DNA of 64,000 nt from Microbacterium stercoris (GCF_017592545.1 NZ_JAGFOA010000006.1:1-64000), one strand, 5' to 3'. Shown: positions 18,491-25,767, counted from the first letter of the stretch. Notes: generated by a model from the sequence alone, not told the origin. A program made the numbers and translations.

Positions 18491-19069
18491 TCAGAGGTCG
18501 AGCGCGACGACGACCCGGTTGGGTGTGGGGCGGGCGACCTCGCGGAAGCCGGCCCGGAGGAAGGTCGAGACCGCGCCGACGAACAGCGCGTTGGTCGACG
18601 GCTTCGTCGTGTCGGTGGCGATGGGGTAGCCCTCCACCACCCGCGCGCCGCTCGCGCGGGCGTAGTCGACGGCCGCCGCGAGCAGGGCTGCGTTGAGCCC
18701 GAGGCGGCGGTGTTCGCGGCGCACGGAGAAGCAGGTGACGGCCCACACCCCCTCATCGTCGAGGGGGAGCGCGGATCCGGTCTTCACGATGCGGGTGCGG
18801 ATGGTGCGCTGCTGAGCAGGGTGGGGACCGATCCGGATCCATCCCGCGGGCTCGCCGTCGACGTACGCGACGAGACCGGGAGGGGGCCCTGACTGCAGCT
18901 CGTGGCGCAGCAGCTCGCCGCGCTGCTCGACGGTGGTGGCGTTCCATTCCGCGTTCGAGAGCATGGGCCACGCGCACTGGCAGGAGCGCCCGTCGCCCCC
19001 GCCCGAGAGCGCCGCCTGCACGTCGTCCCACTCGGCCATCGTGGCCGGTCGAGTCGTGATCTCGGTCAT
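18491..19069 (-). CDS. GNAT-family N-acetyltransferase
   Basis: This 192-aa protein has the GNAT acetyl-CoA loop VRREHRRLGLNAALL near residue 110 and the downstream NALFVGAVSTFLRAGF segment. The N-terminal part carries CQCAWPMLSN, a Cys/Trp-rich stretch seen in a subgroup of uncharacterised GNATs. The ATG at 19069 was preferred over a start 10 codons earlier because TACCCT lies 7 nt upstream. The substrate is unknown. Confidence 0.82.
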   Translation of the reverse strand: MTEITTRPATMAEWDDVQAALSGGGDGRSCQCAWPMLSNAEWNATTVEQRGELLRHELQSGPPPGLVAYVDGEPAGWIRIGPHPAQQRTIRTRIVKTGSALPLDDEGVWAVTCFSVRREHRRLGLNAALLAAAVDYARASGARVVEGYPIATDTTKPSTNALFVGAVSTFLRAGFREVARPTPNRVVVALDL

Positions 19070-19076
19070 GCCGATC

Positions 19077-19082
19077 AGGGTA
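19077..19082 (-). promoter_or_regulatory. -10 box TACCCT for the GNAT gene
   Basis: TACCCT on the - strand is separated from the ATG by exactly 7 nt, which suggests a leaderless mRNA. Confidence 0.45.
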
Positions 19083-19151
19083 GACCGGGCCTCCGACACG
19101 CGCGACGAACGCGCTTCGGGGGCGCGGTTCGCGGCACCGCGCGCGACCGGC

Positions 19152-19157
19152 TAGACT
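19152..19157 (+). promoter_or_regulatory. -10 box TAGACT for tRNA-Pro
   Basis: TAGACT lies 27 nt before the mature tRNA 5' end. A weak GTTCGC lies about 18 bp upstream as a possible -35. Confidence 0.45.
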
Positions 19158-19184
19158 GTTCGAGTTGCCTGCTTCGGTGGGCAT

Positions 19185-19248
<64 letters not shown>

Positions 19249-19258
<10 letters not shown>

Positions 19259-19325
19259 CAGAATAGCCCCGGTGATCCTCGGATCGCCGGGGCTTCGTCG
19301 TTGTCGGCACCCGGTCGGAGTCGAT
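19249..19325 (+). repeat. attL-like direct repeat at the tRNA-Pro 3' end
   Basis: Starting inside the tRNA with TGTCAGCCCGACAGAA, this segment matches 22215-22291: 16 identical bases, then a nearly identical hairpin and CTTCGTCGT, then weaker similarity through CCGGTCGGA(G/C)TCGA. The layout is that of an element integrated by a tRNA-targeting tyrosine recombinase. Confidence 0.85.
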
Positions 19326-19680
19326 ACGGGCCAGAGGGCAGCCGAAGGAGTGTGGCAGCGCTATCCGTCGCACGTCGACTAACGTCGCCGATCAGGTATG
19401 TGTAGATGGCTCTCGTGATGCAGATCTGCGCGTAACGGAGATGCTTCGACACGAGCGCGATGTTGGTGCCGCTCGCGAGTAGCAGCGACGTACATGTGGC
19501 GCAGACCTTGCGGCGTCCTGTCGGCGCCGGACATCGTACCGAAGCGTCTCAAACGGCCCCGTCCTGTACTGGGGCCGCAGCGGCGCGCCGTTCTCGTTCC
19601 GGCTCGAACTGGTGCGCGTCCGTCGAGCCACTGCCCGAACTTGACGCGGCTCGGCTCGGCTCGGCGAACTTGGGCCGTGG
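19262..19680 (-). pseudogene. Decayed tyrosine integrase
   Basis: Read on the - strand, three different frames give successive pieces of a phage-type integrase C-terminus: SRNENGAPLRPQYR, then SGADRTPQGLRHMYV (the H-x-L-R-H-like box), then LLASGTNIALVSKHLRYAQ and ITRAIYTYLIGDVSRRATD with the catalytic Tyr region. At least two frameshifts separate them and no intact N-terminal domain was found. Its position next to the att-like repeat in the tRNA gene is where an integrase would lie. Confidence 0.75.
19265..19294 (+). terminator. Hairpin terminator after tRNA-Pro
   Basis: AGCCCCGG pairs with CCGGGGCT around an inner GATCC/GGATC stem. A one-base variant of the same hairpin is present at 22231-22260, presumably the other att copy. 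Confidence 0.75.
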
Positions 19681-19743
19681 TCATGCCCGGCGCGTGCGCG
19701 GACTATGCGGTCCGCTTGCTGTCGAAGTCTCGGTTTGGGGCGG

Positions 19744-20700
19744 TCAGAGCAACGTGGGAGCGTCGGGGAGCGGTTCGATTGAGCGCAGTGTGTAGACGTC
19801 TCGGCGGCGTGGGTTCGCTCCCTTGCCGATGATGGTGACGACGTCGAACACTGCCTGCACACGCTGGTTCGCGGCGTCATGCTGCACGACCTGCTCCATG
19901 AGTTCGGCGGTTGGCACCGCTGCCTCGATCGCGCCCGCACCGTCAGGGGCGAACCACAGCGCGCCGACCGACCTTCGCTGACCGTCGATCGCGCCGACGA
20001 GCGTGACCTCGGTCGTGCTTTCCTGCCGCTCGTCGAGGACCCGCAGCAGGGCCTTCGCACCCGCTGGGCCGACGTGTATGCGCTGGAATCCGTGCTGTGA
20101 CCGCAGTTCGCCCTCGACGTCCCAGTCTTGGGCGTCGATCGCTCTCGCTGCTCTCTTCAGGCCTGCGTGTGCCTTCTGCGGCAGGTTCGCAGCCAGCCCT
20201 GAGAGCACGTCATCGGTGACATTCGCGCCCTCGGCCTGGGAGCGCGCGAGTAGCACGGCGACGGTGTCGAGAGACTTCGAGTCGACGGACGGCGTGCGCG
20301 TCATCTGCGCAGTGCGTCCCGCTGCCTCTTCGGGCGTCGCTGCCCGCAGCACGACGCGCACCGAGCCGGGGCTGAGCGCGAGGATGCGTAGCGTCGATGC
20401 ACGACGCTGACGATCGAGCAGGTGCTTCGCGACTTCCTTCGTCGCGTCGGCCACGCCCCGCACCAACTGGGCGAACCACTCTGCGTTCGCGTCGTGGCCG
20501 TGCACTGTGTCGCCAGTCAAGTGCAGGTCGAGTTCCGACTGCGCGCGGTTCGTCAGTTCGAACAGTGTGCGGTGCAGCGCAACGTTCTCGGCAGCGAGCG
20601 CTTCGAGCGACTGCCGCTGAAGGCGGCTCGCGAAGTCATCACCCTCGGCGGCGAGCCACGCGTCGCGGAACTCGTCGAGTGCTTTGTCCGTTAGCGTCAT
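19744..20700 (-). CDS. Unknown 318-aa island protein, partner of the nucleotidyltransferase-like gene
   Basis: I do not recognise this protein. It begins MTLTDKALDEFRDAWLAAEG; the first about 150 residues look helical and charged and the C-terminal half has more alternating hydrophobics (VTLVGAIDGQRRSVGALWF, VFDVVTIIGKG). No membrane segment or signal peptide is visible. The ATG overlaps the upstream gene's stop (ATGA) and GGAGGTGA lies just upstream, so the two are co-expressed. The pair on a mobile island suggests a two-gene accessory module such as toxin-antitoxin or defence; that is inference. Confidence 0.75.
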   Translation of the reverse strand: MTLTDKALDEFRDAWLAAEGDDFASRLQRQSLEALAAENVALHRTLFELTNRAQSELDLHLTGDTVHGHDANAEWFAQLVRGVADATKEVAKHLLDRQRRASTLRILALSPGSVRVVLRAATPEEAAGRTAQMTRTPSVDSKSLDTVAVLLARSQAEGANVTDDVLSGLAANLPQKAHAGLKRAARAIDAQDWDVEGELRSQHGFQRIHVGPAGAKALLRVLDERQESTTEVTLVGAIDGQRRSVGALWFAPDGAGAIEAAVPTAELMEQVVQHDAANQRVQAVFDVVTIIGKGANPRRRDVYTLRSIEPLPDAPTLL

Positions 20701-21188
20701 GGCCTCACCTCCACGAAGCCCTTCTGGGTGCCCGATACTTTCTCGCGGTTCTGGTCGAGCACCGTGGACCAATGCTCCCGCCAATAGAGCGTCTTGTCGA
20801 CGTTGCCCCGGAGACAGATGAACGCGTCGACCAGACCCGACATCGGTTGCTGTCGCGGCGGTCCCGCCGCGGTGAACATCGGGGCGAGTCGCTGCTGCTC
20901 GTCGTCGGTGAGGTTGTTGAGATCATCCGGCCTGATCATGACCGTAACATCGACGTCCGACGGTGCCGCCCAGGGCTTGTGAGTGACGAAGCCGCCGTCG
21001 ACCCAGAACCGGGCGTCGGGGACGATGCCGGTGATGATCTCGTGCCAGAGGCGGAACGCGTCGAAGACGATGCGGCGCCGGTCGCGGAACGGGGCGGCGA
21101 TGACAAAGCGTTCTTCGATCTCGTCGAGGCTTGCCGTGTGAAGCCCGTGCGGGAGATACCAAGTCCCGTCGTCGATGTCCGGGATCAC
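20697..21188 (-). CDS. Nucleotidyltransferase-like protein (DUF6932-like)
   Basis: This 163-aa protein has a polymerase-beta-type nucleotidyltransferase motif: VDGGFVTHKPW followed by SDVDVTVMI, giving the G-G and D-x-D elements, with a possible third acid in LVDAFICLRGN. The N-terminal half (RFVIAAPFRDRRRIVFDAF) resembles small DUF6932-type proteins. It could modify a protein or nucleotide partner. The GTG start is preceded by a leaderless five-codon ORF whose stop overlaps it. The downstream 318-aa gene overlaps by 4 bp. Confidence 0.7.
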   Translation of the reverse strand: MIPDIDDGTWYLPHGLHTASLDEIEERFVIAAPFRDRRRIVFDAFRLWHEIITGIVPDARFWVDGGFVTHKPWAAPSDVDVTVMIRPDDLNNLTDDEQQRLAPMFTAAGPPRQQPMSGLVDAFICLRGNVDKTLYWREHWSTVLDQNREKVSGTQKGFVEVRP

Positions 21189-21209
21189 GCGTCAGTCCCC
21201 ATGCGCGTG

Positions 21210-21215
21210 AGTATA
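21210..21215 (-). promoter_or_regulatory. -10 box TATACT for the nucleotidyltransferase operon
   Basis: TATACT on the - strand is followed after 7 nt by ATG at 21202, which opens a five-codon frame (M-G-T-D-A-stop). The stop TGA overlaps the GTG start of the nucleotidyltransferase-like gene. The mini-ORF would load ribosomes for the GTG. Confidence 0.45.
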
Positions 21216-21335
21216 TCCAGCTCGTTCCATCCCAGACGCACTGCGATCGCGGTCGCGATGCGCTGGGACGCTGCGGCTGCGCTTCCACTCGCTGACGCGC
21301 GGGCGTCAAGACGAGTGTCAGGCCTCCTGCGCCTT

Positions 21336-21389
21336 TCAGCCTGCGATCAGCGCTGCGACGACGGTGACAACGGTTGCGGTCCATTCCAT
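21336..21389 (-). CDS. Possible 17-aa hydrophobic peptide
   Basis: An ATG at 21389 opens a 17-codon frame, MEWTATVVTVVAALIAG, which would form a single short membrane helix. It lies alone in the 229-bp gap between two island genes. No strong ribosome-binding site is visible. It could be a membrane micro-peptide or chance. Confidence 0.25.
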   Translation of the reverse strand: MEWTATVVTVVAALIAG

Positions 21390-21418
21390 GAGGCGCACCC
21401 TACATGCGGCGGTGACAG

Positions 21419-21949
21419 TTACTTCACGGTGCCGCGGGTGCGGAGGAACCGTTCGGTCTTGACGGCTGCTGGGCGCGCTTGCTCGATCGTGTCGCGCATG
21501 GCTTGCTCGTCGTCCTCCGTGATCTCCCACGTGAGGGTCACCCAGTGTCGCGCCTGGGGGACGTACTGCGCGATCTCAGCGAGCGCGGCTTTGGCGCTTC
21601 CCGTGGCCTCAAGGAAGTCCGTAACGCCTCGCTCTACGGTGGTGCGGTTGTAGTCGGAGCGCTGATCCCCATTCCCGGGGTAGGACAACCCGCTTTCGGG
21701 CAGACCGTTCGGCACGTGACGCTTGGCCTGCACGATGAGTAATGCCGCCGTCGCCGCGTCAAACTTCGCATGCACCGCGTCCCGGCGTTGCTGACGTGAC
21801 TGAAGCGCAGGCGTGAGGACGGCGATGATGATCGCGACTGCAGCCGAAATGATGGCCGTGACGATCCCGTCGCCGAGTGTGAAGGGTGCCCCGCCATCTG
21901 CGGCGGAATCGGTGGGGCTCGGGGAGACCGTGGCCGCGGCCGCCCACAT
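21419..21949 (-). CDS. Single-pass membrane protein of the island (176 aa)
   Basis: I do not recognise this protein. A probable membrane helix lies near residues 27-48 (GDGIVTAIISAAVAIIIAVL), followed by a charged helical region of about 120 residues ending RFLRTRGTVK. ATG 21949 was chosen because AGGTGA lies 8 nt upstream; a TTG 17 codons earlier is less likely. Similar one-helix-plus-coil proteins are common cargo on mobile islands. Confidence 0.65.
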   Translation of the reverse strand: MWAAAATVSPSPTDSAADGGAPFTLGDGIVTAIISAAVAIIIAVLTPALQSRQQRRDAVHAKFDAATAALLIVQAKRHVPNGLPESGLSYPGNGDQRSDYNRTTVERGVTDFLEATGSAKAALAEIAQYVPQARHWVTLTWEITEDDEQAMRDTIEQARPAAVKTERFLRTRGTVK

Positions 21950-22046
21950 CGTCGTTATCACCTGCCGAGCGTATCGACGACGACGCTCTGGGCGCGACAA
22001 CCCCGCGTCCGCTGCACGCGGTCAAAATGTTCGGGATGCGGCCACG

Positions 22047-22230
22047 TCATATCCGCGCCCATCGCACGCTCAGTCGCGATTCAGGGGCACCGACATCTAC
22101 GAGCCCGCGCCGCTCATCGTCTGCGACCCAGACCACAGAGGCGAACAGCTCGCCGTAGCGCGCCTCGGCGATGCCGAGCGCCTGCTCGAACGTGAGCGTC
22201 AGGTGTCCCTTCGGTGTCAGCCCGACAGAA
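22047..22230 (-). pseudogene. Truncated ORF running out of the attR-like repeat
   Basis: An open frame without a visible start comes out of the repeat and reads SVGLTPKGHLTLTFEQALGI, then AEARYGELFASVVWVADDERRG, and stops at 22047. Codon use looks coding. I read it as the 3' part of a gene cut at the recombination junction; identity unknown. Confidence 0.35.
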
Positions 22231-22291
22231 AGCCACGGTGATCCTCGGATCGCCGGGGCTTCGTCGTCGGCGGAACCGGGTCGGACTCGAC
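22215..22291 (+). repeat. attR-like direct repeat
   Basis: This is the second copy of the tRNA-Pro 3'-end segment: TGTCAGCCCGACAGAA, a hairpin differing by one base at 22231-22260, then CTTCGTCGT and a diverged tail. Together with 19249-19325 it brackets an island of about 3 kb. Confidence 0.85.
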
Positions 22292-22316
22292 AACGGACAG
22301 TAGGGGAGCGGGACGC

Positions 22317-23483
22317 TCACTCGAGCAGAAAGCTCACGTCGACCACCCAGGCATCGTCGACCTGCTTCGCCTCGAGCTCGCCGCCCAGCTGCCGGGCTCG
22401 TGCGGTCATCCGCGTGATGCCGTATCCGCCGGAGGGGATCTCGTCGCGTCGCGTTGCCGTCGCCATCGGGCTGCGCACCGTCATCCGCACGCCGTCCGAG
22501 GAGACGTCGATGGCGATGTCGACGTCTCCCCGGCCGCCGTGTTTGAGCACGTTCGTGACGGACTCCCGGACGATGCGCGCGAGCGCCGCGTCGACCACGC
22601 GCGGGATCCGCGGATCCGCCGGGTGGCCTTCGACGTGCAGCGTGTCGCCCGCAGCACGCAGCGCTGCGCGGGCGTTCTCGAGGGCGTCCGGCAGGCTCTC
22701 GCGGGAGGTCTCCGCAAGGATCGCGGGACCCTGGGCCTGCTCCACGACGCGGCGCAGATCGCCGAGCGCCTTCTGGGCGGCGTCGCGGATCGTCTGCTGA
22801 GACTGCTCGCGCAGCTCCTGGTCGATGGGCTGATCGAGGACGCGGGAGTACATCGCGATCACCGTGAGGTCGTGTGCGATCACATCGTGCAGCTCGTCGG
22901 CGATCCTCTGCCGCTCGGCCAGGGTCGCCTCGATCTCCGCCCGTCCTTGCGCCTGCAGCCGGGTCTGGAGGCGCTGCTCCTTGGCGGCGGCCACCGTGAG
23001 GAGGTAGCCGACGGCTCCCGAGACCGCGGCCACCGTGAGCGTCGCAGCGAAGTTGGAGACCGTGATCCCGTGCGCGGCATATGTGGCGGCGGCAGCAGCG
23101 GACAGGAGGAAGCCGCCGACGAACAGCACAAGAAGCGGCCGCGTTCCCGTGCGCACGACGGCACCCACCGCGACGGCGAGCGCCACCAGGGCGGCCATCT
23201 CGTCGCCGACCGCGAACGACGCGCACATCGCCGCCAGCAGCAGGACCGAAGCCAGCAGCGGCGACCACACGAAGGCGGCGAACGACGCCGTCAGGGCCAG
23301 TTGGAACAGCGAGGAGGCGAGGTCATCCGGACTCTCCACCAGCACGAGGACGAGGCTGACCGTGACGCCTACGGCGACGATGGTCAGCAGCGTCAGCCGC
23401 TCGGCCTTCAGCAGCGGCGTCGACGCCCACATCCTCAGCAGGCCACCGCCCGCAGCGTGCGACGGTGGCATCCGGAGCGACAT
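22317..23483 (-). CDS. Sensor histidine kinase, NarL/DesK type
   Basis: This protein of about 388 aa has several membrane helices in residues about 25-160, then a HisKA_3 box ERQRIADELHDVIAHDLT with the phospho-accepting His near residue 200, an N-box RESVTNVLKHGG and a G-box GGYGITRMTARARQLGG. No extracellular sensor domain is visible, so the signal is probably sensed in the membrane. It is paired with the divergent response regulator and follows the 28-aa peptide gene. The start at 23483 fits a leaderless signal (CATAAT, 7-nt spacer); ATG 23492 is an alternative. Confidence 0.9.
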   Translation of the reverse strand: MSLRMPPSHAAGGGLLRMWASTPLLKAERLTLLTIVAVGVTVSLVLVLVESPDDLASSLFQLALTASFAAFVWSPLLASVLLLAAMCASFAVGDEMAALVALAVAVGAVVRTGTRPLLVLFVGGFLLSAAAAATYAAHGITVSNFAATLTVAAVSGAVGYLLTVAAAKEQRLQTRLQAQGRAEIEATLAERQRIADELHDVIAHDLTVIAMYSRVLDQPIDQELREQSQQTIRDAAQKALGDLRRVVEQAQGPAILAETSRESLPDALENARAALRAAGDTLHVEGHPADPRIPRVVDAALARIVRESVTNVLKHGGRGDVDIAIDVSSDGVRMTVRSPMATATRRDEIPSGGYGITRMTARARQLGGELEAKQVDDAWVVDVSFLLE

Positions 23484-23507
23484 GCCCCTCATTATGGCGG
23501 GCGGCTC

Positions 23508-23525
23508 GGCCGGGCCACACCGGCC
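23508..23525 (-). terminator. Hairpin between the small peptide gene and the kinase gene
   Basis: GGCCGG and CCGGCC form a 6-bp stem around a 6-nt loop. It could attenuate read-through from the 28-aa peptide gene into the kinase gene. Confidence 0.4.
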
Positions 23526-23566
23526 TAGACGCTAGGCGCCGGGTTGCTCGTCACGCGGCAGGCACA

Positions 23567-23653
23567 TCACTTGCTGCACGTGCCCAGCACCTCGCAGATC
23601 CAATCCCAGATACCCGAGACATTCTGTACAGGGTCGATGAGTACAGGGTTCAT
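23567..23653 (-). CDS. 28-aa Cys-containing peptide next to the two-component genes
   Basis: The ORF starts MNPVLIDPVQNV and ends IWDWICEVLGTCSK, with two Cys five residues apart. AAGGAAG lies 7 nt before the ATG, a good ribosome-binding site. It has no basic leader or signal peptide. It shares with the 99-aa peptide at 24671 an Ile-Trp near the first Cys and a C-terminal Cys-x-Lys. A role as signal peptide or bacteriocin-like product of the neighbouring export system is inference. Confidence 0.6.
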   Translation of the reverse strand: MNPVLIDPVQNVSGIWDWICEVLGTCSK

Positions 23654-23739
23654 GGTGCACTTCCTTCGCAGCGTGAGCCGGCGGGTGTCGCCGGAATCGG
23701 CATGTGCATGTTCGACCGAAGAGGAAGGCCCGCGCATTG

Positions 23740-23773
23740 GACGTTCGGCCAGTCTCACCATGACGTTCGGGCA
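23740..23773. promoter_or_regulatory. Direct repeat, candidate response-regulator operator
   Basis: GACGTTCGGCCA (23740) and GACGTTCGGGCA (23762) match at 11 of 12 bases, with starts 22 bp apart, about two helical turns. They lie in the divergent region between the peptide gene and the response-regulator gene, a typical place for NarL-family autoregulation. Confidence 0.45.
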
Positions 23774-23808
23774 ACCCGCCTTCCCCTCCCGGCGAAGGCC
23801 GGGCCACG

Positions 23809-23814
23809 TAGTCT
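23809..23814 (+). promoter_or_regulatory. -10 box TAGTCT for the response regulator
   Basis: TAGTCT ends 6 nt before the GTG at 23821, so the regulator mRNA is probably leaderless. Confidence 0.45.
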
Positions 23815-23820
23815 CGGACT

Positions 23821-24477
23821 GTGACTTCGACCACGGCATTGATCGCCGACGACGACGCGCTGGTGCGACGCGCACTCGCGGTGTTCCTCACCGCGGCCGG
23901 AATCGACGTCGTCGAGGAGTCTCCGGATGGCGGCCATGCGATCGCGGCCGCTCGCAGCCTCAAACCGGATGTGGCGCTCGTCGATGTTCAGATGCCGGGT
24001 GTCGACGGAGTGGCGGCCACCGCCGGCATCATCCAGCAGTCGCCCGCCACCAAGGTGCTCGCGATCACGACCTTCGGAACGATCGACTCGATCATGCCGA
24101 TGCTCCGGGCAGGAGCGTCCGGTTACCTGCTGAAAGACACGGCGCCCGAGGACATCGTCGCCGCCGTGCATGACGTGATCTCGGGCAGCGGCGTGCTGTC
24201 GCCGAGGGTCACGACTCGGCTCATCGCCTCGATCCGGGAGGCCACGATCCCCGTCGTCGAGCCGCTGGGGGAGTTCGAGGCCCTCTCGAACCGAGAAGCC
24301 GAGGTCGTGCGCCTGCTCGCCGCCGGATTGTCCAACGCCGAGATCGCCGTGCAGATGCACGTCTCCGAGGGGACGGTGAAGGCCCACCTCGGCAACATCA
24401 TCGCCAAGTGGGGTGTGCGCGACCGCGTTCAGGTGCTGATCCGGGCCGCGCGATCCGGACTGGTGTCCTTCACCTGA
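23821..24477 (+). CDS. Response regulator, NarL/LuxR type
   Basis: This 218-aa protein has a receiver domain with the acidic pocket ADDD, the phospho-acceptor Asp in LVDVQMPG (about residue 54), the switch Thr in ITTFG and Lys in LLKD. The C-terminal LuxR helix-turn-helix reads LSNREAEVVRLLAAGLSNAE. It is the partner of the divergent kinase and presumably controls the downstream peptide and ABC genes. Confidence 0.93.
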   Translation: MTSTTALIADDDALVRRALAVFLTAAGIDVVEESPDGGHAIAAARSLKPDVALVDVQMPGVDGVAATAGIIQQSPATKVLAITTFGTIDSIMPMLRAGASGYLLKDTAPEDIVAAVHDVISGSGVLSPRVTTRLIASIREATIPVVEPLGEFEALSNREAEVVRLLAAGLSNAEIAVQMHVSEGTVKAHLGNIIAKWGVRDRVQVLIRAARSGLVSFT

Positions 24478-24619
24478 TCCGGCACCTGATCGGATCCGGG
24501 ACGCGGCACGGAGGGCACTTGTCGCGGAACGCAGATGCGATGCGGGAACGCTGCTCGTCTACTCCTGGCCACTCAGGTCTGGACTTCCGTCCACGTCGAC
24601 CGCTGTGCGTCCTCGATAC

Positions 24620-24656
24620 GTTGGTGCCGCTCTCATAGCCCGAGAGCGGCACCAAC
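24620..24656 (+). promoter_or_regulatory. Perfect 15-bp hairpin before the peptide gene RBS
   Basis: GTTGGTGCCGCTCTC and its exact complement enclose the 7-nt loop ATAGCCC. The Shine-Dalgarno AAAGGA starts 2 nt after the stem and the GTG follows 7 nt later. A TACGTT -10-like box overlaps its left edge. It could be an mRNA stabiliser, attenuator or protein-binding site. Confidence 0.75.
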
Positions 24657-24670
24657 TGAAAGGAACACCA

Positions 24671-24970
24671 GTGTCGAATCTGATTTCACCTTCCCTCTCG
24701 AGTATCCCAGGTGCGATCGAGGCAGCAACCTTGGTCTCGGCCGTGCGCTCTCGCATTCCCTTCCGCTCGCCCGAGAAGATGCACGTGACCCCCGCGATTC
24801 CGGTGATCGTCATCGTCGTCGTGGCCGTGGCGGCCTTCCTCGCCCTGGCCCTGGTCATCGGCGCGATCGCGGCCTACATCTGGTACTGCCAGGCGAACGG
24901 CCTCGGCTGGCCGGGACTGGCCGTGCCCGGCGCGTCCGGCGGGGTGTACAAGCTGGCCTGCTTCAAGTAG
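24671..24970 (+). CDS. 99-aa precursor-like peptide with two Cys
   Basis: I do not recognise a family. Residues about 1-36 are a polar N-terminal segment (MSNLISPSLSSIPG, then SRIPFRSPEKM). Residues about 37-70 are a long hydrophobic helix (VIVIVVVAVAAFLALALVIG). The C-terminal 28 residues run YCQANGLGWPGLAVPG to KLACFK with the only two Cys. The GTG start has AAAGGA 7 nt upstream. Its place before ABC and metalloprotease genes suggests a precursor cut near or in the membrane to release a disulfide-closed peptide. A plain small membrane protein is the alternative. Confidence 0.75.
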   Translation: MSNLISPSLSSIPGAIEAATLVSAVRSRIPFRSPEKMHVTPAIPVIVIVVVAVAAFLALALVIGAIAAYIWYCQANGLGWPGLAVPGASGGVYKLACFK

Positions 24971-24993
24971 TTCCTCGATCAGAGAGCATGAAC

Positions 24994-25767
24994 ATGGCTG
25001 ACCTTCTCGAAGCCGAAGGGCTCACAAAGCGATACGGGAAGCGCACCGTCCTCGACGCGGTGAGCTTCACCGTTCCCGCGGGCACTGTCGCCGGCCTGCT
25101 CGGTCCCAACGGGGCTGGAAAGTCGACCTGTCTGCACATGCTCACTGGAGTAGTGCCCCCCGATGCTGGTCGGGTCAGCATCGGGGGGATCCCCCTGTCG
25201 GAGCCGGCCGCCAAGCTGGGCTTCGGGTTCGCCCCCGACGACCTCCCGCTTCCCGAGGCGCTGACCGGACGCGAGTATCTCGTGTTCCACGATCGTCTTC
25301 GCGGACGCACGGATCTGGAACGCGGGCTGGAGATCGTGGAGGCGTTCGACATCGCCTCGGCCGCAGATCGGCAGATCGCGGAGTACTCGCACGGGATGAA
25401 ACGCAAGATCCAGCTCGCCGCCGCACTGATGCACACACCCGACCTCCTCATCCTGGACGAGCCGTTTCGCGGACTCGATCCGGATGCGACCGCGGTGCTG
25501 AGCCACCTGGTCGGCTCGATGGCCCGCAGCGGGTGCTCGGTGCTCATGGCGACGCACGATCTCGCCCGCGCCGAGACGATGTGCGACGACGTCGTCATCC
25601 TCGATCGGGGACGGGTCGCTGCCACCGGGCAGCCTCGGGAGCTCGTCCAGCAATTCGGTCGAGGGGAGTCCCTCGAGACCGCCTTCCTCGTGATGACCGG
25701 GCGCGAGCGGGACGCGTCTCGGAAGATGAAGCTCATTTCCGCCTCGTTCGAAAGGCTCACCCCATGA
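24994..25767 (+). CDS. ABC transporter ATP-binding protein
   Basis: This 257-aa ATPase has Walker A GPNGAGKST (about residues 38-46), a degenerate signature YSHGMKRKIQLAAALM, Walker B LLILDEPFRGLD and the H-loop MATHD. It resembles the bacteriocin-immunity/export (BcrA/CcmA) type. ATG 24994 has AGAGAG 7 nt upstream; ATG 24988 is an in-frame alternative. It overlaps the next gene by 4 bp and presumably pairs with the permease at 26036. Confidence 0.9.
   Translation: MADLLEAEGLTKRYGKRTVLDAVSFTVPAGTVAGLLGPNGAGKSTCLHMLTGVVPPDAGRVSIGGIPLSEPAAKLGFGFAPDDLPLPEALTGREYLVFHDRLRGRTDLERGLEIVEAFDIASAADRQIAEYSHGMKRKIQLAAALMHTPDLLILDEPFRGLDPDATAVLSHLVGSMARSGCSVLMATHDLARAETMCDDVVILDRGRVAATGQPRELVQQFGRGESLETAFLVMTGRERDASRKMKLISASFERLTP

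Noticed and set aside
22114..23268. 384-codon open frame within the histidine kinase region
   Set aside because: It is a frame-shifted, Arg/Ala-rich shadow of the kinase gene that runs across the att repeat; no domain is recognisable.
24524..24552. GCGGAACGC / CGGGAACGC as a second response-regulator box before the 99-aa peptide gene
   Set aside because: The similarity to the 23740 repeat is only to its partial complement and the spacing is 19, not 22 bp; too weak to list.
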